A DNA stretch of 64,000 nt from Streptomyces sp. NBC_00572 (lineage in GTDB: Bacteria; Actinomycetota; Actinomycetes; Streptomycetales; Streptomycetaceae): positions 4,836,001-4,900,000 of the forward strand of contig NZ_JAPENX010000001.1 of assembly GCF_026341815.1 (NCBI RefSeq), given 5' to 3'. A program made the translations under genes and the position numbers. Below, one piece after another: positions 34,557-42,700 of this stretch; within the stretch, counting starts at the first letter, position 1; each line of letters begins with the position of its first letter. The notes beneath the pieces are model-generated. The model was not told the origin of the DNA and ran no database searches. It worked only from the letters and a program-made list of their open reading frames with translations.

Positions 34557-36179
34557 ATGGAGGCGCCCTTGCCCACTCAGATCTCACTGCACGACGTCGT
34601 CGTGTCCCGTGGTGAACGACTCCTTCTCGACCAGGTCTCGCTCTCCGTGCGCCCCGGGGAGCGGATCGGGATCGTCGGGGAGAACGGCGCGGGGAAGTCG
34701 ACCCTGCTGCGCCTCCTCGCCGGGGCGGAGCAGCCCGACGAGGGCAGGGTCGTCACCGTCGCCGGCGGTGGTCTGCGGATGCTCGCGCAGACTCCCGAGC
34801 TGCCTCCCGCTGCCACCGTCGGTGACGCGATCGACGCCGCGCTCGCCGAGCTCCGTGCCATGGAGCGACGGCTGCGCGCACTCGAAACGGGACTCGACGC
34901 GGCGGACGGAGCGGAGCTCGACGCGTACGGTGAACTCCTCACCGCCTACGAGCTGCGCGGCGGGTACGAGGCGGACGCCCGGATCGACAAGGCCCTTCAT
35001 GGACTCGGCCTCGCCGGCACGGGGCGCGAGCGGATACTCGGCAGCCTCTCCGGCGGCGAGCTGGCCCGGCTCGGTATCGCCTGCGCGGTCGCGGCCGGCC
35101 CCGAAGTGCTCCTGCTCGACGAGCCGACCAACCACCTCGACGCGCAGGCGCTCGACTGGCTGGAGGGCGCCCTTCTCGCGCACCGCGGCACCGTTGTGGC
35201 CGTCTCCCATGACCGGACCTTCCTGGAGCGGGTCGCCACCGCGATCGTCGAGGTGGACGCCGACCGCCGTGCGCTCGTGCGGTACGGCGACGGATACGCC
35301 GGCTATCGCGCGGCACGGGTGGCCGCACGGCGACGCTGGGAGGAGGCGTACGCGGAGTGGTGCGAGGAGACGGCACGGCTGGAGGCATACGCCTCGACCA
35401 CGGCTCGCGGTGTCGCACCCGGGAGGGAGATGAAGGACAACAACAAAATGGCGTTCGACCGGGCTGCAGGCCGCGTCCAGGCCTCCGTCTCGGGGCGGGT
35501 CCGCAACGCCAGGGAGAGGCTGAGACGACTCCGCGAGGAGCCGGTACCCCCGCCGCCCCCGCCCCTCTCGTTCACCGCCCGGCCCCGGGCGGGCGGTGCC
35601 GAGGGAACGCTCGTCGCCCTGACGGGGGTGCGGATCGCGGACCGTCTCGCCGTGGACACGCTCACCGTCCGGGCAGGGGAACGGCTGCTCGTCCACGGAG
35701 GCAACGGCGCGGGAAAGTCCACGCTGCTCCGGATCATGGCGGGGACCGTCAGCCCCGACACCGGGGACGTCCGGCGCGCCGGACGGGTCGGGTACCTGGC
35801 CCAGGACGTCACCGTGCGACGCCCGGAGGAGCGACTGCTCACCTGCTTCGGGCGTGGGCTCGCCCTCCCCGAGGACGAGCGGGCCGAACTGCTTCTGTCG
35901 TACGGCCTGTTCCGGCCCGCCGACCTGAGCGTGCCGGTCGATGGTCTCTCGGCGGGCCAGCTCCGCCGGCTGGCGCTCGCCCGGCTGCTGGCCCGGCCCG
36001 CCGACCTCCTCCTGCTCGACGAGCCGGGCAACCATCTGTCCCTGGACCTCGTGGAGGAGCTGGAGCAGGCCCTGGAGCACTGGAAGGGAGCACTCGTGGT
36101 GGTCTCGCACGACCGTGCGCTGCGCCATCGCTTCACCGGGCACATACGCCGGATGGACTCCGGGCGCCTACTCGGCTGA
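34557..36179 (+). CDS. ABC-F family ATPase (ribosome protection / antibiotic resistance type)
   Basis: 540 aa, two ABC domains in one chain and no membrane segments. Domain 1: Walker A GENGAGKST (about 41-49), LSGGELARLG and LLLDEPTNHLD. Linker of about 90 charged residues including MKDNNKMAFDRAAGRVQ, the P-site-tRNA-interaction region of ABC-F proteins. Domain 2: GGNGAGKST (about 381-389), LSAGQLRRLALAR and LLLDEPGNHLS; here the second signature is SAGQ and the Walker B loop reads DEPGNHLS rather than DEPTNHLD. Start ATG 34557, or TTG 34569 which has GGAGG at 34559-34563. The divergent TetR and operator suggest an inducible resistance factor acting on the ribosome. Confidence 0.85.
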   Translation: MEAPLPTQISLHDVVVSRGERLLLDQVSLSVRPGERIGIVGENGAGKSTLLRLLAGAEQPDEGRVVTVAGGGLRMLAQTPELPPAATVGDAIDAALAELRAMERRLRALETGLDAADGAELDAYGELLTAYELRGGYEADARIDKALHGLGLAGTGRERILGSLSGGELARLGIACAVAAGPEVLLLDEPTNHLDAQALDWLEGALLAHRGTVVAVSHDRTFLERVATAIVEVDADRRALVRYGDGYAGYRAARVAARRRWEEAYAEWCEETARLEAYASTTARGVAPGREMKDNNKMAFDRAAGRVQASVSGRVRNARERLRRLREEPVPPPPPPLSFTARPRAGGAEGTLVALTGVRIADRLAVDTLTVRAGERLLVHGGNGAGKSTLLRIMAGTVSPDTGDVRRAGRVGYLAQDVTVRRPEERLLTCFGRGLALPEDERAELLLSYGLFRPADLSVPVDGLSAGQLRRLALARLLARPADLLLLDEPGNHLSLDLVEELEQALEHWKGALVVVSHDRALRHRFTGHIRRMDSGRLLG

Positions 36180-36212
36180 GCCGGCCCGGGACCGGCGATC
36201 TAGGGTCGGGGT

Positions 36213-36872
36213 ATGGCACGACCGCGGCGCATCGTTCTCGTACGGCACGGAGAGTCCGAGGGCAATGTCGATGACACGGTGTACGAACGGGAGCCCGACC
36301 ACGCCCTGCGGCTCACGGAGACAGGGTGGCGGCAGGCGGAGGAGACGGGGGAGCGGCTGCGGGAGCTCTTCGGGGACGAGGCGATCAGCGTCTATGTCTC
36401 GCCGTACCGACGCACTCACGAGACCCTGCGTGCCTTCCGGCTGCCCCCGGAGCAGGTCCGGGTGCGGGAGGAGCCCCGCCTTCGGGAGCAGGACTGGGGC
36501 AACTGGCAGGAGAGGGAGGACGTACGGCTGCAGAAGGCCTACCGGGACGCGTACGGGCACTTCTTCTACCGCTTCGCCCAGGGGGAGTCGGGGGCGGACG
36601 TCTACGACCGGGTCGGGGCGTTCCTGGAGAGCCTGTACCGCAGTTTCGAGGCGCCCGACCATCCGCCCAACGTCCTGATCGTCACCCATGGGCTGACCAT
36701 GCGCCTGTTCTGCATGCGCTGGTTCCACTGGTCGGTCGCGGACTTCGAGTCGCTGTCGAATCCCGGCAACGCCGAGACCCGCGTCCTCCTGCTCGGCGAG
36801 GACGGGAGATACCGTCTTGACCGGCCGTTCGAACGCTGGCGTACCCCGGAACCGTACGGCCCTACCGGCTAG
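36213..36872 (+). CDS. histidine phosphatase family protein
   Basis: 219 aa. The phosphoglycerate mutase/phosphatase signature VLVRHGESEGN is at residues 8-18, with the second catalytic His in LIVTHGLTMRL (about 158-168) and the arginine in SPYRRTHET. It hydrolyses a phosphate monoester; the substrate is unknown. TAGGGT sits at 36201-36206, six bases before the ATG, which suggests a leaderless transcript. It is 33 bp after the ABC-F stop and 12 bp before the next gene. Confidence 0.85.
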   Translation: MARPRRIVLVRHGESEGNVDDTVYEREPDHALRLTETGWRQAEETGERLRELFGDEAISVYVSPYRRTHETLRAFRLPPEQVRVREEPRLREQDWGNWQEREDVRLQKAYRDAYGHFFYRFAQGESGADVYDRVGAFLESLYRSFEAPDHPPNVLIVTHGLTMRLFCMRWFHWSVADFESLSNPGNAETRVLLLGEDGRYRLDRPFERWRTPEPYGPTG

Positions 36873-36884
36873 AGTGGCAGACCG

Positions 36885-37793
36885 ATGACCGCTGACTCCT
36901 CACTCGACCGGCGCTTCGACCGCGCCCTGGACAGCCTGCGCGGGCTGTCCGTGGGAGACGCCCTGGGCTCCCAGTTCTTCGTACCCGCCAACTACCCCCT
37001 GCTGAAGCGGCGCGAGCTTCCCGACGGCCCCTGGCAGTGGACCGACGACACCGAGATGGCCTGCTCCGTCCTGGCCGTCCTCGCCCGTCACGAACGGATC
37101 GACCAGGACGCCCTGGCCATGTCCTTCGCTCAGCACCACGATTTCGACCGGGGCTACGGTCCGGCCGTCAACCGGATGCTCCGGCTCATCAGGGAGGGGG
37201 GCGACTGGCGGGAGCTGGCCGCCGCGCTCTTCCAGGGGCAGGGCTCCTGGGGCAACGGCGCCGCGATGCGGATCGCCCCGCTCGGCGCCTGGTACGCGGA
37301 CGACCCGGAGCAGGCGACGCACCAGGCCGAGATCTCCGCGTACACGACCCACCAGCACCGCGAGGCCGTGGTCGGAGCCATGGCCGTCGCCGCGGCGGCC
37401 GCGCTGGCCGCAGACCCGGCGGGGCCACCCACTCCGGAGGCGCTGCTCGACGGGGTCATCGCCCTGGTGCCGCGCAGTGCGGTCGGGGCGGGGCTGCGCC
37501 GGGCCCGCGACATGCTCGACTACGGAGATGCCGGCACAGTCGCCGCGGTCCTCGGCAGCGGACGGCGGACGAGCGCGCACGACACGGTTCCGTTCGCCCT
37601 GTGGTCGGCGGCGCGTGGCCTCGGCGATTTCGAGCGGGTGTTCTGGACGACCGCTCAGGTCGGTGGCGACGTCGACACGACCTGCGCGATCGCCGGGGGC
37701 GTGGTGGCCGCCGCGACGACCGGGGCACCGCCGGCGGAGTGGCTGCGCCAGACCGAGGACCTTCCGGAGTGGGCTTCGGTCGCGACGGCCTGA
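36885..37793 (+). CDS. ADP-ribosylglycohydrolase (DraG/ARH-like)
   Basis: 302 aa. Binuclear metal site motifs of the DraG/ARH fold: WTDDTEM (about residues 46-52), GNGAAMRI (about 123-130) and GGDVDTT (about 262-268). It removes ADP-ribose from proteins, nucleic acids or small molecules; no partner ADP-ribosyltransferase is in the window. ATG 36885 follows the phosphatase stop by 12 bp, so the two may be co-transcribed. A strong hairpin (37851-37888) follows. Confidence 0.88.
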   Translation: MTADSSLDRRFDRALDSLRGLSVGDALGSQFFVPANYPLLKRRELPDGPWQWTDDTEMACSVLAVLARHERIDQDALAMSFAQHHDFDRGYGPAVNRMLRLIREGGDWRELAAALFQGQGSWGNGAAMRIAPLGAWYADDPEQATHQAEISAYTTHQHREAVVGAMAVAAAAALAADPAGPPTPEALLDGVIALVPRSAVGAGLRRARDMLDYGDAGTVAAVLGSGRRTSAHDTVPFALWSAARGLGDFERVFWTTAQVGGDVDTTCAIAGGVVAAATTGAPPAEWLRQTEDLPEWASVATA

Positions 37794-37850
37794 AGCAGCA
37801 CGCGGCCCGACGCAGCGGCCTCGGGTGGGCGTGATGGTCTGAAGCATCAA

Positions 37851-37888
37851 GACGGCCCCTGAACCCTGTGCCGGGTTCAGGGGCCGTC
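37851..37888. terminator. bidirectional terminator between the ARH gene and the MFS exporter gene
   Basis: GACGGCCCCTGAACCC pairs perfectly over 16 bp with GGGTTCAGGGGCCGTC around a 6-base loop. It lies between convergent stops at 37793 and 37898. Confidence 0.9.
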
Positions 37889-37897
37889 GGTGTCCGC

Positions 37898-39451
37898 TCA
37901 GGCCACCGGCCCGGCGGCCTCCGCTCGGCCGCTCAGTGCTTCCAGGTCGCTCTTGCGGACCCTGACCATCAGGACGGCCGTCACCAGCGCGATCAGCACC
38001 ATCGCGACGGCGGCAGTGAAGGCCGAGGAGATGCCCGCGGTCAGCACCTCGTGGCCCCAGGGCGGGGGCAGCTCCTGCGTCTTCATGGCCTCGGCCTGCT
38101 GCTCGGGCGTCGAGATCGCGAGGAAGCCCGGCATCTGCTTCTCGCCCTCCTCGCGGCTGGCGGTGCCGAAGACCGTGACCAGGATGGACAGGCCGAGCGA
38201 ACCGCCGACCTGCTGTGTGGCATTGAGCAGGCCCGACGCGGCTCCCGCCTCGTGCTGGGCCACTCCGGAGACGGCCGTGAGCGTAAGCGTCACGAAATTG
38301 AGGCCCATGCCGAAGCCGAAGAGGACCATCGGGCCCAGGACGCCGCTCACGTAGCTGCTGTCCGAGGTGATGAACGTCAGCCAGAACAGAGCTGCACCGG
38401 TGATCGCCGAACCGCTCACCATGAACGGCTTGGGGCCGAGGACCGGCAGCAGCCGCTGCGCGAGTCCCGCGCCGGTGACGATGGCGACCGTCACCGGAAG
38501 GAAGGCGAGCCCGGACTGGATCGGGCTGTACCCCAGGACGCCCTGGACCCACAGCACGATGAAGAAGAACATGCCGAACATGGCGGCCGACAGGCTGAGC
38601 ATGATGATGTACGTGCCCGAACGGTTGCGGTCCGCGAACATCCGGAGCGGGGTGATCGGTTCCTTGGCGCGCGACTCCACGAGCGCGAAGGCCACGAGCA
38701 GGATGACCGCCGAGACGAACGAGCCGACGGTCAGCGCGTCCTCCCAGCCCTTCTCGGACGCCCGGATGAACCCGTACACCAGCGCGGCCATGCCCAGGGT
38801 CGAGGTCGCGGCCCCCGCGATGTCGAACCGTCCGGGGTGGCGCTCGGACTCGGCGATGAAGCGCGGGGTCAGGAAGGCGATCAGCAGTCCGATGGGGACG
38901 TTCACGAAGAGGACCCAGCGCCAGTCCAGCCACTCCGTGAGCATGCCGCCGGCGAGCAGACCGATCGCGCCACCGCCCGCGGAGACGGCGGCGAAGACGC
39001 CGAACGCCCGGTTGCGTTCCGGCCCTTCGGGGAACGTCGTGGTGATGAGCGCGAGCGAGGTGGGCGAGGCGATGGCGCCGCCGACACCCTGCAGGGCACG
39101 CGCGGCGAGCAGGTGCCAGGGCTCCTGGGCGAAGCCTCCGAGCAGCGAGGCGAAGGTGAAGAGCAGGATGCCGGCCATGAACACCCGGCGGCGCCCCAGG
39201 ATGTCCCCCGCACGTCCGCCGAGGAGCAGCAGACCGCCGAAGGTGAGCGTGTAGGCGCTGAGCACCCACGACAGGTCGGTGGTCGAGAAGGAGAGCGCGT
39301 CCTGGATGTGCGGCAGTGCGATGTTCACGATGGTGGCGTCGAGGACGACCATCAGCTGGCAGGCGGCGATGACGGTCAAGGCGATACCCGGCCGACCTCC
39401 GGCGCGAGCAGGCCCGTCCTTGGTCTGTGTGCCCACCGGAGATGTTGTCAC
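37898..39451 (-). CDS. MFS drug exporter, DHA2 (EmrB/QacA) type
   Basis: 517 aa with about 14 membrane segments. Motifs: LDATIVNIALPHI (TM1 motif D1 with Asp), GGRAGDILGRRRVF (motif A), LQGVGGAIASPTSLALI (motif B/C region) and WRWVLFVNVPIGL. It is proton-driven drug efflux at the membrane; substrate unknown. The divergent TetR gene at 39585 and two identical-arm palindromes in the gap show local repression of the pair. The first palindrome sits 23 bp from its start codon. Confidence 0.92.
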   Translation of the reverse strand: MTTSPVGTQTKDGPARAGGRPGIALTVIAACQLMVVLDATIVNIALPHIQDALSFSTTDLSWVLSAYTLTFGGLLLLGGRAGDILGRRRVFMAGILLFTFASLLGGFAQEPWHLLAARALQGVGGAIASPTSLALITTTFPEGPERNRAFGVFAAVSAGGGAIGLLAGGMLTEWLDWRWVLFVNVPIGLLIAFLTPRFIAESERHPGRFDIAGAATSTLGMAALVYGFIRASEKGWEDALTVGSFVSAVILLVAFALVESRAKEPITPLRMFADRNRSGTYIIMLSLSAAMFGMFFFIVLWVQGVLGYSPIQSGLAFLPVTVAIVTGAGLAQRLLPVLGPKPFMVSGSAITGAALFWLTFITSDSSYVSGVLGPMVLFGFGMGLNFVTLTLTAVSGVAQHEAGAASGLLNATQQVGGSLGLSILVTVFGTASREEGEKQMPGFLAISTPEQQAEAMKTQELPPPWGHEVLTAGISSAFTAAVAMVLIALVTAVLMVRVRKSDLEALSGRAEAAGPVA

Positions 39452-39474
39452 TATGGATCCCCCACGGAAGAATT

Positions 39475-39494
39475 AGTGAACGCACCCGTTCACT
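39475..39494. promoter_or_regulatory. TetR operator 1 (MFS/TetR intergenic region)
   Basis: AGTGAACGCACCCGTTCACT: perfect 8-base arms AGTGAACG/CGTTCACT around CACC. It is nearest the MFS gene. Confidence 0.85.
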
Positions 39495-39520
39495 GTTCAC
39501 CACGGTAGTGAGTCCCCCTC

Positions 39521-39540
39521 AGTGAACGCAACCGTTCACT
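39521..39540. promoter_or_regulatory. TetR operator 2 (MFS/TetR intergenic region)
   Basis: AGTGAACGCAACCGTTCACT: the same arms with CAAC in the centre, 46 bp after operator 1. It is nearest the tetR gene. The near-identity of two sites makes a shared regulator almost certain. Confidence 0.85.
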
Positions 39541-39584
39541 GGGCGCTGCCGACAACATGACATCGCCTCAACGGAGAGATCCTG

Positions 39585-40202
39585 ATGGTTACTTCGCGCT
39601 CCGCGGCCGCCGCCCGGCCGGAAGGGGCGTCGCTGCGACGCCGCGGTCCGGTACTCGAACGGGCGATCCTGGAGGCCGCACTCGATCAGCTGGGCAGCGT
39701 CGGCTGGAACGGTCTGACGATGGAGGGTGTCGCGGTCGGCGCGCAGACGGGCAAAGCCGCGGTGTACCGGCGCTGGCCTTCGAAGGAAGACCTCGTCGCC
39801 GACGCGCTCCAGGCCGGACTGCCGACCCTCGACGAGGCCCCGGACCTCGGCGGTGTGCGCGAGGATCTCTACGAGCTCTGCCGTCGAGTCAGGGACGTCA
39901 TGTACTCCAAGCCAGGCTTCGCCCTGCGCGCTGTGCTTCACGAATGCGATGCCGAGGCCGCCGAGAGGTTCCACGGCCTGATCGTCACGGGGGTGGTCGA
40001 GCCCTCGGCCCGACTCTTCCGGGATGTTCTGCACCGCGGAATCGCACGGGGCGAGGTGCGGGCGGAAGCGGACAACGACCTGGTGATCGACGTCATTCCC
40101 GCCATGATGATGTACCGATCAAAGGTGTGCGCAAGCGAATGGCCGGACGGTGAGCTCGCCGATCTGGTCGACCGGATCATGGTGCCGCTGCTGCGTGTCT
40201 GA
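39585..40202 (+). CDS. TetR-family regulator, divergent from the MFS exporter
   Basis: 205 aa. HTH at about residues 24-70: LERAILEAALDQLGSVGWNGLTMEGVAVGAQTGKAAVYRRW, with the TetR_C-type partner domain after it. It very probably binds the two AGTGAACG-N4-CGTTCACT sites at 39475 and 39521 and represses the exporter and itself. The ligand is unknown. ATG 39585 follows GGAGAG. Confidence 0.88.
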   Translation: MVTSRSAAAARPEGASLRRRGPVLERAILEAALDQLGSVGWNGLTMEGVAVGAQTGKAAVYRRWPSKEDLVADALQAGLPTLDEAPDLGGVREDLYELCRRVRDVMYSKPGFALRAVLHECDAEAAERFHGLIVTGVVEPSARLFRDVLHRGIARGEVRAEADNDLVIDVIPAMMMYRSKVCASEWPDGELADLVDRIMVPLLRV

Positions 40203-40329
40203 CCCCGCCGGGACGGCCTCCGAGGGGCGGCGCGCACGGATCCGGGGGCGCGACACGAAGGCCCCTCGGGCGCCCGAGGGGAAACCGGGTATCGCACCCG
40301 GCACCAAGCGGCGTAACCTGTCAGGCGCC

Positions 40330-41040
40330 ATGCCGTACGAACCACCCACCCACACCGTCGAGCGATCGCTCCGAGCCACCACCGGCGCCAAGATCGTCGC
40401 CGGAGTCGACGAGGTCGGACGCGGGGCGTGGGCCGGCCCCGTCACCGTGTGCGCGGCCGTCACCGGCCTGCGCCGGGCGCCCGAAGGGCTCACCGACTCC
40501 AAACTGCTCACCCCCAAGCGCCGTACCGCACTCGCCGCGGAGCTGGAGAAGTGGGTCACGGCCTACGCCCTCGGCGACGCTTCCCCGCAGGAGATAGACG
40601 AGCTCGGCATGACGGCCGCACTGCGTCTCGCGGCCGTCCGTGCCCTCGAAGGCCTCCCCGTGCGGCCCGACGCCGTGATCCTCGACGGCAAGCACGACTA
40701 CCTCGGCAGCCCCTGGCAGGTCCGTACGGTGATCAAGGGCGACCAGTCCTGCATCGCCGTGGCCGCCGCCTCCGTGATCGCCAAGGTCCGGCGGGACGCC
40801 GTCATGGCGGAGCTGGGGATCGGGGCCGAGGGGTACGCGGCGTACGCCTTCGAGGCCAACGCGGGCTACCCTTCGCCGGTCCACAAAGCGGCGCTCGAAG
40901 AGCTGGGGCCCACCCCTCACCACCGACTCTCCTGGTCGTACCTGGACGCGATGCCCAGGTGGCGCCACCTCAAAAAGGTCCGTCTCTCCGCCGAGGCGGC
41001 CGCGCTGGAGAGCGGGGGCCAACTCGGCTTCGACTTCTGA
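40330..41040 (+). CDS. rnhB: ribonuclease HII
   Basis: 236 aa. The N-terminal catalytic motif is GVDEVGRGAWAGP (Asp27, Glu28). Further metal ligands are in VILDGKHDYLG and in KGDQSCIAVAAASVIAKVRRD. It removes ribonucleotides from DNA and RNA primers from RNA-DNA hybrids. ATG 40330 (MPYEPPTHTV) is preferred over the long upstream extension, which overlaps tetR; TAACCT 11 bp upstream could be its -10 element with a very short leader. Confidence 0.93.
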   Translation: MPYEPPTHTVERSLRATTGAKIVAGVDEVGRGAWAGPVTVCAAVTGLRRAPEGLTDSKLLTPKRRTALAAELEKWVTAYALGDASPQEIDELGMTAALRLAAVRALEGLPVRPDAVILDGKHDYLGSPWQVRTVIKGDQSCIAVAAASVIAKVRRDAVMAELGIGAEGYAAYAFEANAGYPSPVHKAALEELGPTPHHRLSWSYLDAMPRWRHLKKVRLSAEAAALESGGQLGFDF

Positions 41041-41146
41041 ACTTCCGGTCGCGGGACCCCGCCCAAGGGGCTCCCACGCGGTCGGGGTGCACATGTGTGC
41101 CCACCCGCCGGTGCCTCGCGCAGCGGCGTTTGATAGACATCCACTC

Positions 41147-41767
41147 ATGCCTCTCATCCCCGAGGAGCCTCAGATTCACGAGAGCGCCCAGGGTCCCCGC
41201 GCCACCGCGTCGACCCCCCGTCCCGTACCCGGCCCGCGTTCCGCGGCCTCACCGCGTCCCGGACGCCCCGTTCCCGGCCCTGCCAGGCCCGCGGCGCCGG
41301 CGCAGCGCCCGCACCCCGGTGCCGGGCCGTCTCCGGCGAACGCCCTGGAGAATCGTTCCGATCAGCGATCCACGCCGCAGCTCCAGCTGATCCCGGCCCC
41401 TGTCGATGGCGCGCTCGACGCCGCCGAAGAGGCTCTGGACCTGCTTCTGGAGAGCGGACGGGCACCGGGAGAGGTCCTGGTGCTCACCACCGGTGACCCG
41501 CACCCGTGGGCCACGCACGAGCTGTCCTTCGGCGAGGCCGCCTACTGGGCCCAGCAGGCCACCGGGGACGACGTGTTCTTCGCGGACGCCGCCTCCGTGG
41601 AGCGGGCGACCGCCCGTCCCGTGGTGATCGTCGCCCTCAACGGTGGGGACGACGAGACGGCCGCCAAGGCCCTGCCGTCGGCGATGGCCCGTGCCGCCGC
41701 TCTGCTCGTCGTCTGCGGTGACCCGCAGCGCGTCACGACGCTCCTCGGAGCGGGCGCCGGAGTCTGA
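41147..41767 (+). CDS. hypothetical protein, C-terminal part resembling a UvrD-like helicase tail
   Basis: 206 aa. The first about 70 residues are Pro/Arg-rich and disordered. The rest (VDGALDAAEEALDLLLESGR, EVLVLTTGDPHPWATHELSF, RPVVIVALNGG, ALLVVCGDP) reads like the last domain of a superfamily-1 helicase, where a Phe/Tyr-rich strand is followed by VV-ALNGG and a family-specific VCGDP. There is no ATPase core and no Walker motif, so it cannot be a helicase itself. Function unknown. It lies between rnhB and a convergent hypothetical gene. Confidence 0.6.
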   Translation: MPLIPEEPQIHESAQGPRATASTPRPVPGPRSAASPRPGRPVPGPARPAAPAQRPHPGAGPSPANALENRSDQRSTPQLQLIPAPVDGALDAAEEALDLLLESGRAPGEVLVLTTGDPHPWATHELSFGEAAYWAQQATGDDVFFADAASVERATARPVVIVALNGGDDETAAKALPSAMARAAALLVVCGDPQRVTTLLGAGAGV

Positions 41768-41789
41768 CCGACCCCGATTCCGACCGACA

Positions 41790-41825
41790 GCCCCTCCGCC
41801 GGACCGAACTCGGCCCGGCGGGGGC
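41790..41825. terminator. bidirectional hairpin between convergent hypothetical genes
   Basis: GCCCCTCCGCCGG pairs with CCGGCGGGGGC (one bulge or mismatch) across a 12-base loop, between the stops at 41767 and 41843. Confidence 0.65.
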
Positions 41826-41842
41826 CGGTGTCGTCCACGCGG

Positions 41843-42472
41843 TCAGCGTGCGGCGACCCGGCGCAGGGGCTCGGTCGCGCCGCTCGCGGTCCTCGGCGTC
41901 AGCCGGCCGAGCTCGGACGGCTCCTCTCCGAGCGGCAGCGGAAGTGAATCGGAACTCGGACGACGGCCGACGCGGCCCTCACCGAGCACCTGCCAACCCC
42001 CTCGGGTCAGCGTGATGTACGCGCCGCAGCGGAGTCCGTGCAGGGTGCAGGCGTCCCGGAGCCCCCACATCCAGGCTCCGTCCTCCTCCGTCCAGCGCTC
42101 GTCACCCTCGCGGCAGTACAGCAGGACCGCGGTCCGTACGGGCGCGCGCCGGCGGAGGTCGTGCGGAATGACCCGCCGCAGATGCGCGAGCAGAGCGTTG
42201 CGGAACTCCCAGCCGTCCGCCGGGGCGGGGCGTCGGACGAACGAGGCGCTGGCGGCGAGCCGTTCCTCGTGATCCAGGATCGCGAGGACCGCCGTCGAGG
42301 GCGTGGGCGTGTGGCGCGAGTGCAGGCCGCTGACGACCTCACGCGGGTTGCGCAGGAGAGGGATCCCCGCCGCGGACCACTCCGCCGGTTCGAGTATCCG
42401 AGCGAGGCGGTTGGCGGACTCGGACGAAGATCTGAGCGAGGTGGCTGTGGGCGGAGCGAATCCGAGGGTCAC
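41843..42472 (-). CDS. conserved hypothetical protein
   Basis: 209 aa, not assigned to a family from the sequence. It has an ordered core (VLAILDHEERLAAS, WEFRNALLAHLRRVIPHDLRR, VRTAVLLYCREGDERWTEED, WMWGLRDACTLHGL, GAYITLTRGGWQVLGEG) with several Trp residues, and a loose tail. No signal peptide or membrane segment. GTG 42472 is chosen for the GGGAGG just upstream on this strand. It could be a streptomycete nuclease-like or DNA-repair accessory protein given its neighbours (rnhB, recQ), but that is only proximity. Confidence 0.65.
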   Translation of the reverse strand: MTLGFAPPTATSLRSSSESANRLARILEPAEWSAAGIPLLRNPREVVSGLHSRHTPTPSTAVLAILDHEERLAASASFVRRPAPADGWEFRNALLAHLRRVIPHDLRRRAPVRTAVLLYCREGDERWTEEDGAWMWGLRDACTLHGLRCGAYITLTRGGWQVLGEGRVGRRPSSDSLPLPLGEEPSELGRLTPRTASGATEPLRRVAAR

Positions 42473-42700
42473 GGTCCTCCCTTCGGATACGCGCCCGCGA
42501 GGCGGGCAAGGTCGGGTGAGGGCGCACCACGGCACAGCCCATCCGGACCGCTGACGGGGCGTGTTAGGCGGTTTCCCAATTCTTGCTGGCCCGTGCGCGA
42601 GCGGCAACGAGCAATTGAGGCCGCTGACGGGATTGCGTCGGTATGCCTTTCATATCCCTGCCCAGTTGCCCATTGTTCACTCCCCGTTTCCCCTCCTGTT
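42473..42700. other. intergenic region upstream of the hypothetical gene at 41843-42472
   Basis: 228 bp, less GC-rich than its surroundings, holding the promoter of the minus-strand hypothetical gene and the 3' end of recQ. No RNA gene or terminator was recognised with confidence. Confidence 0.4.
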
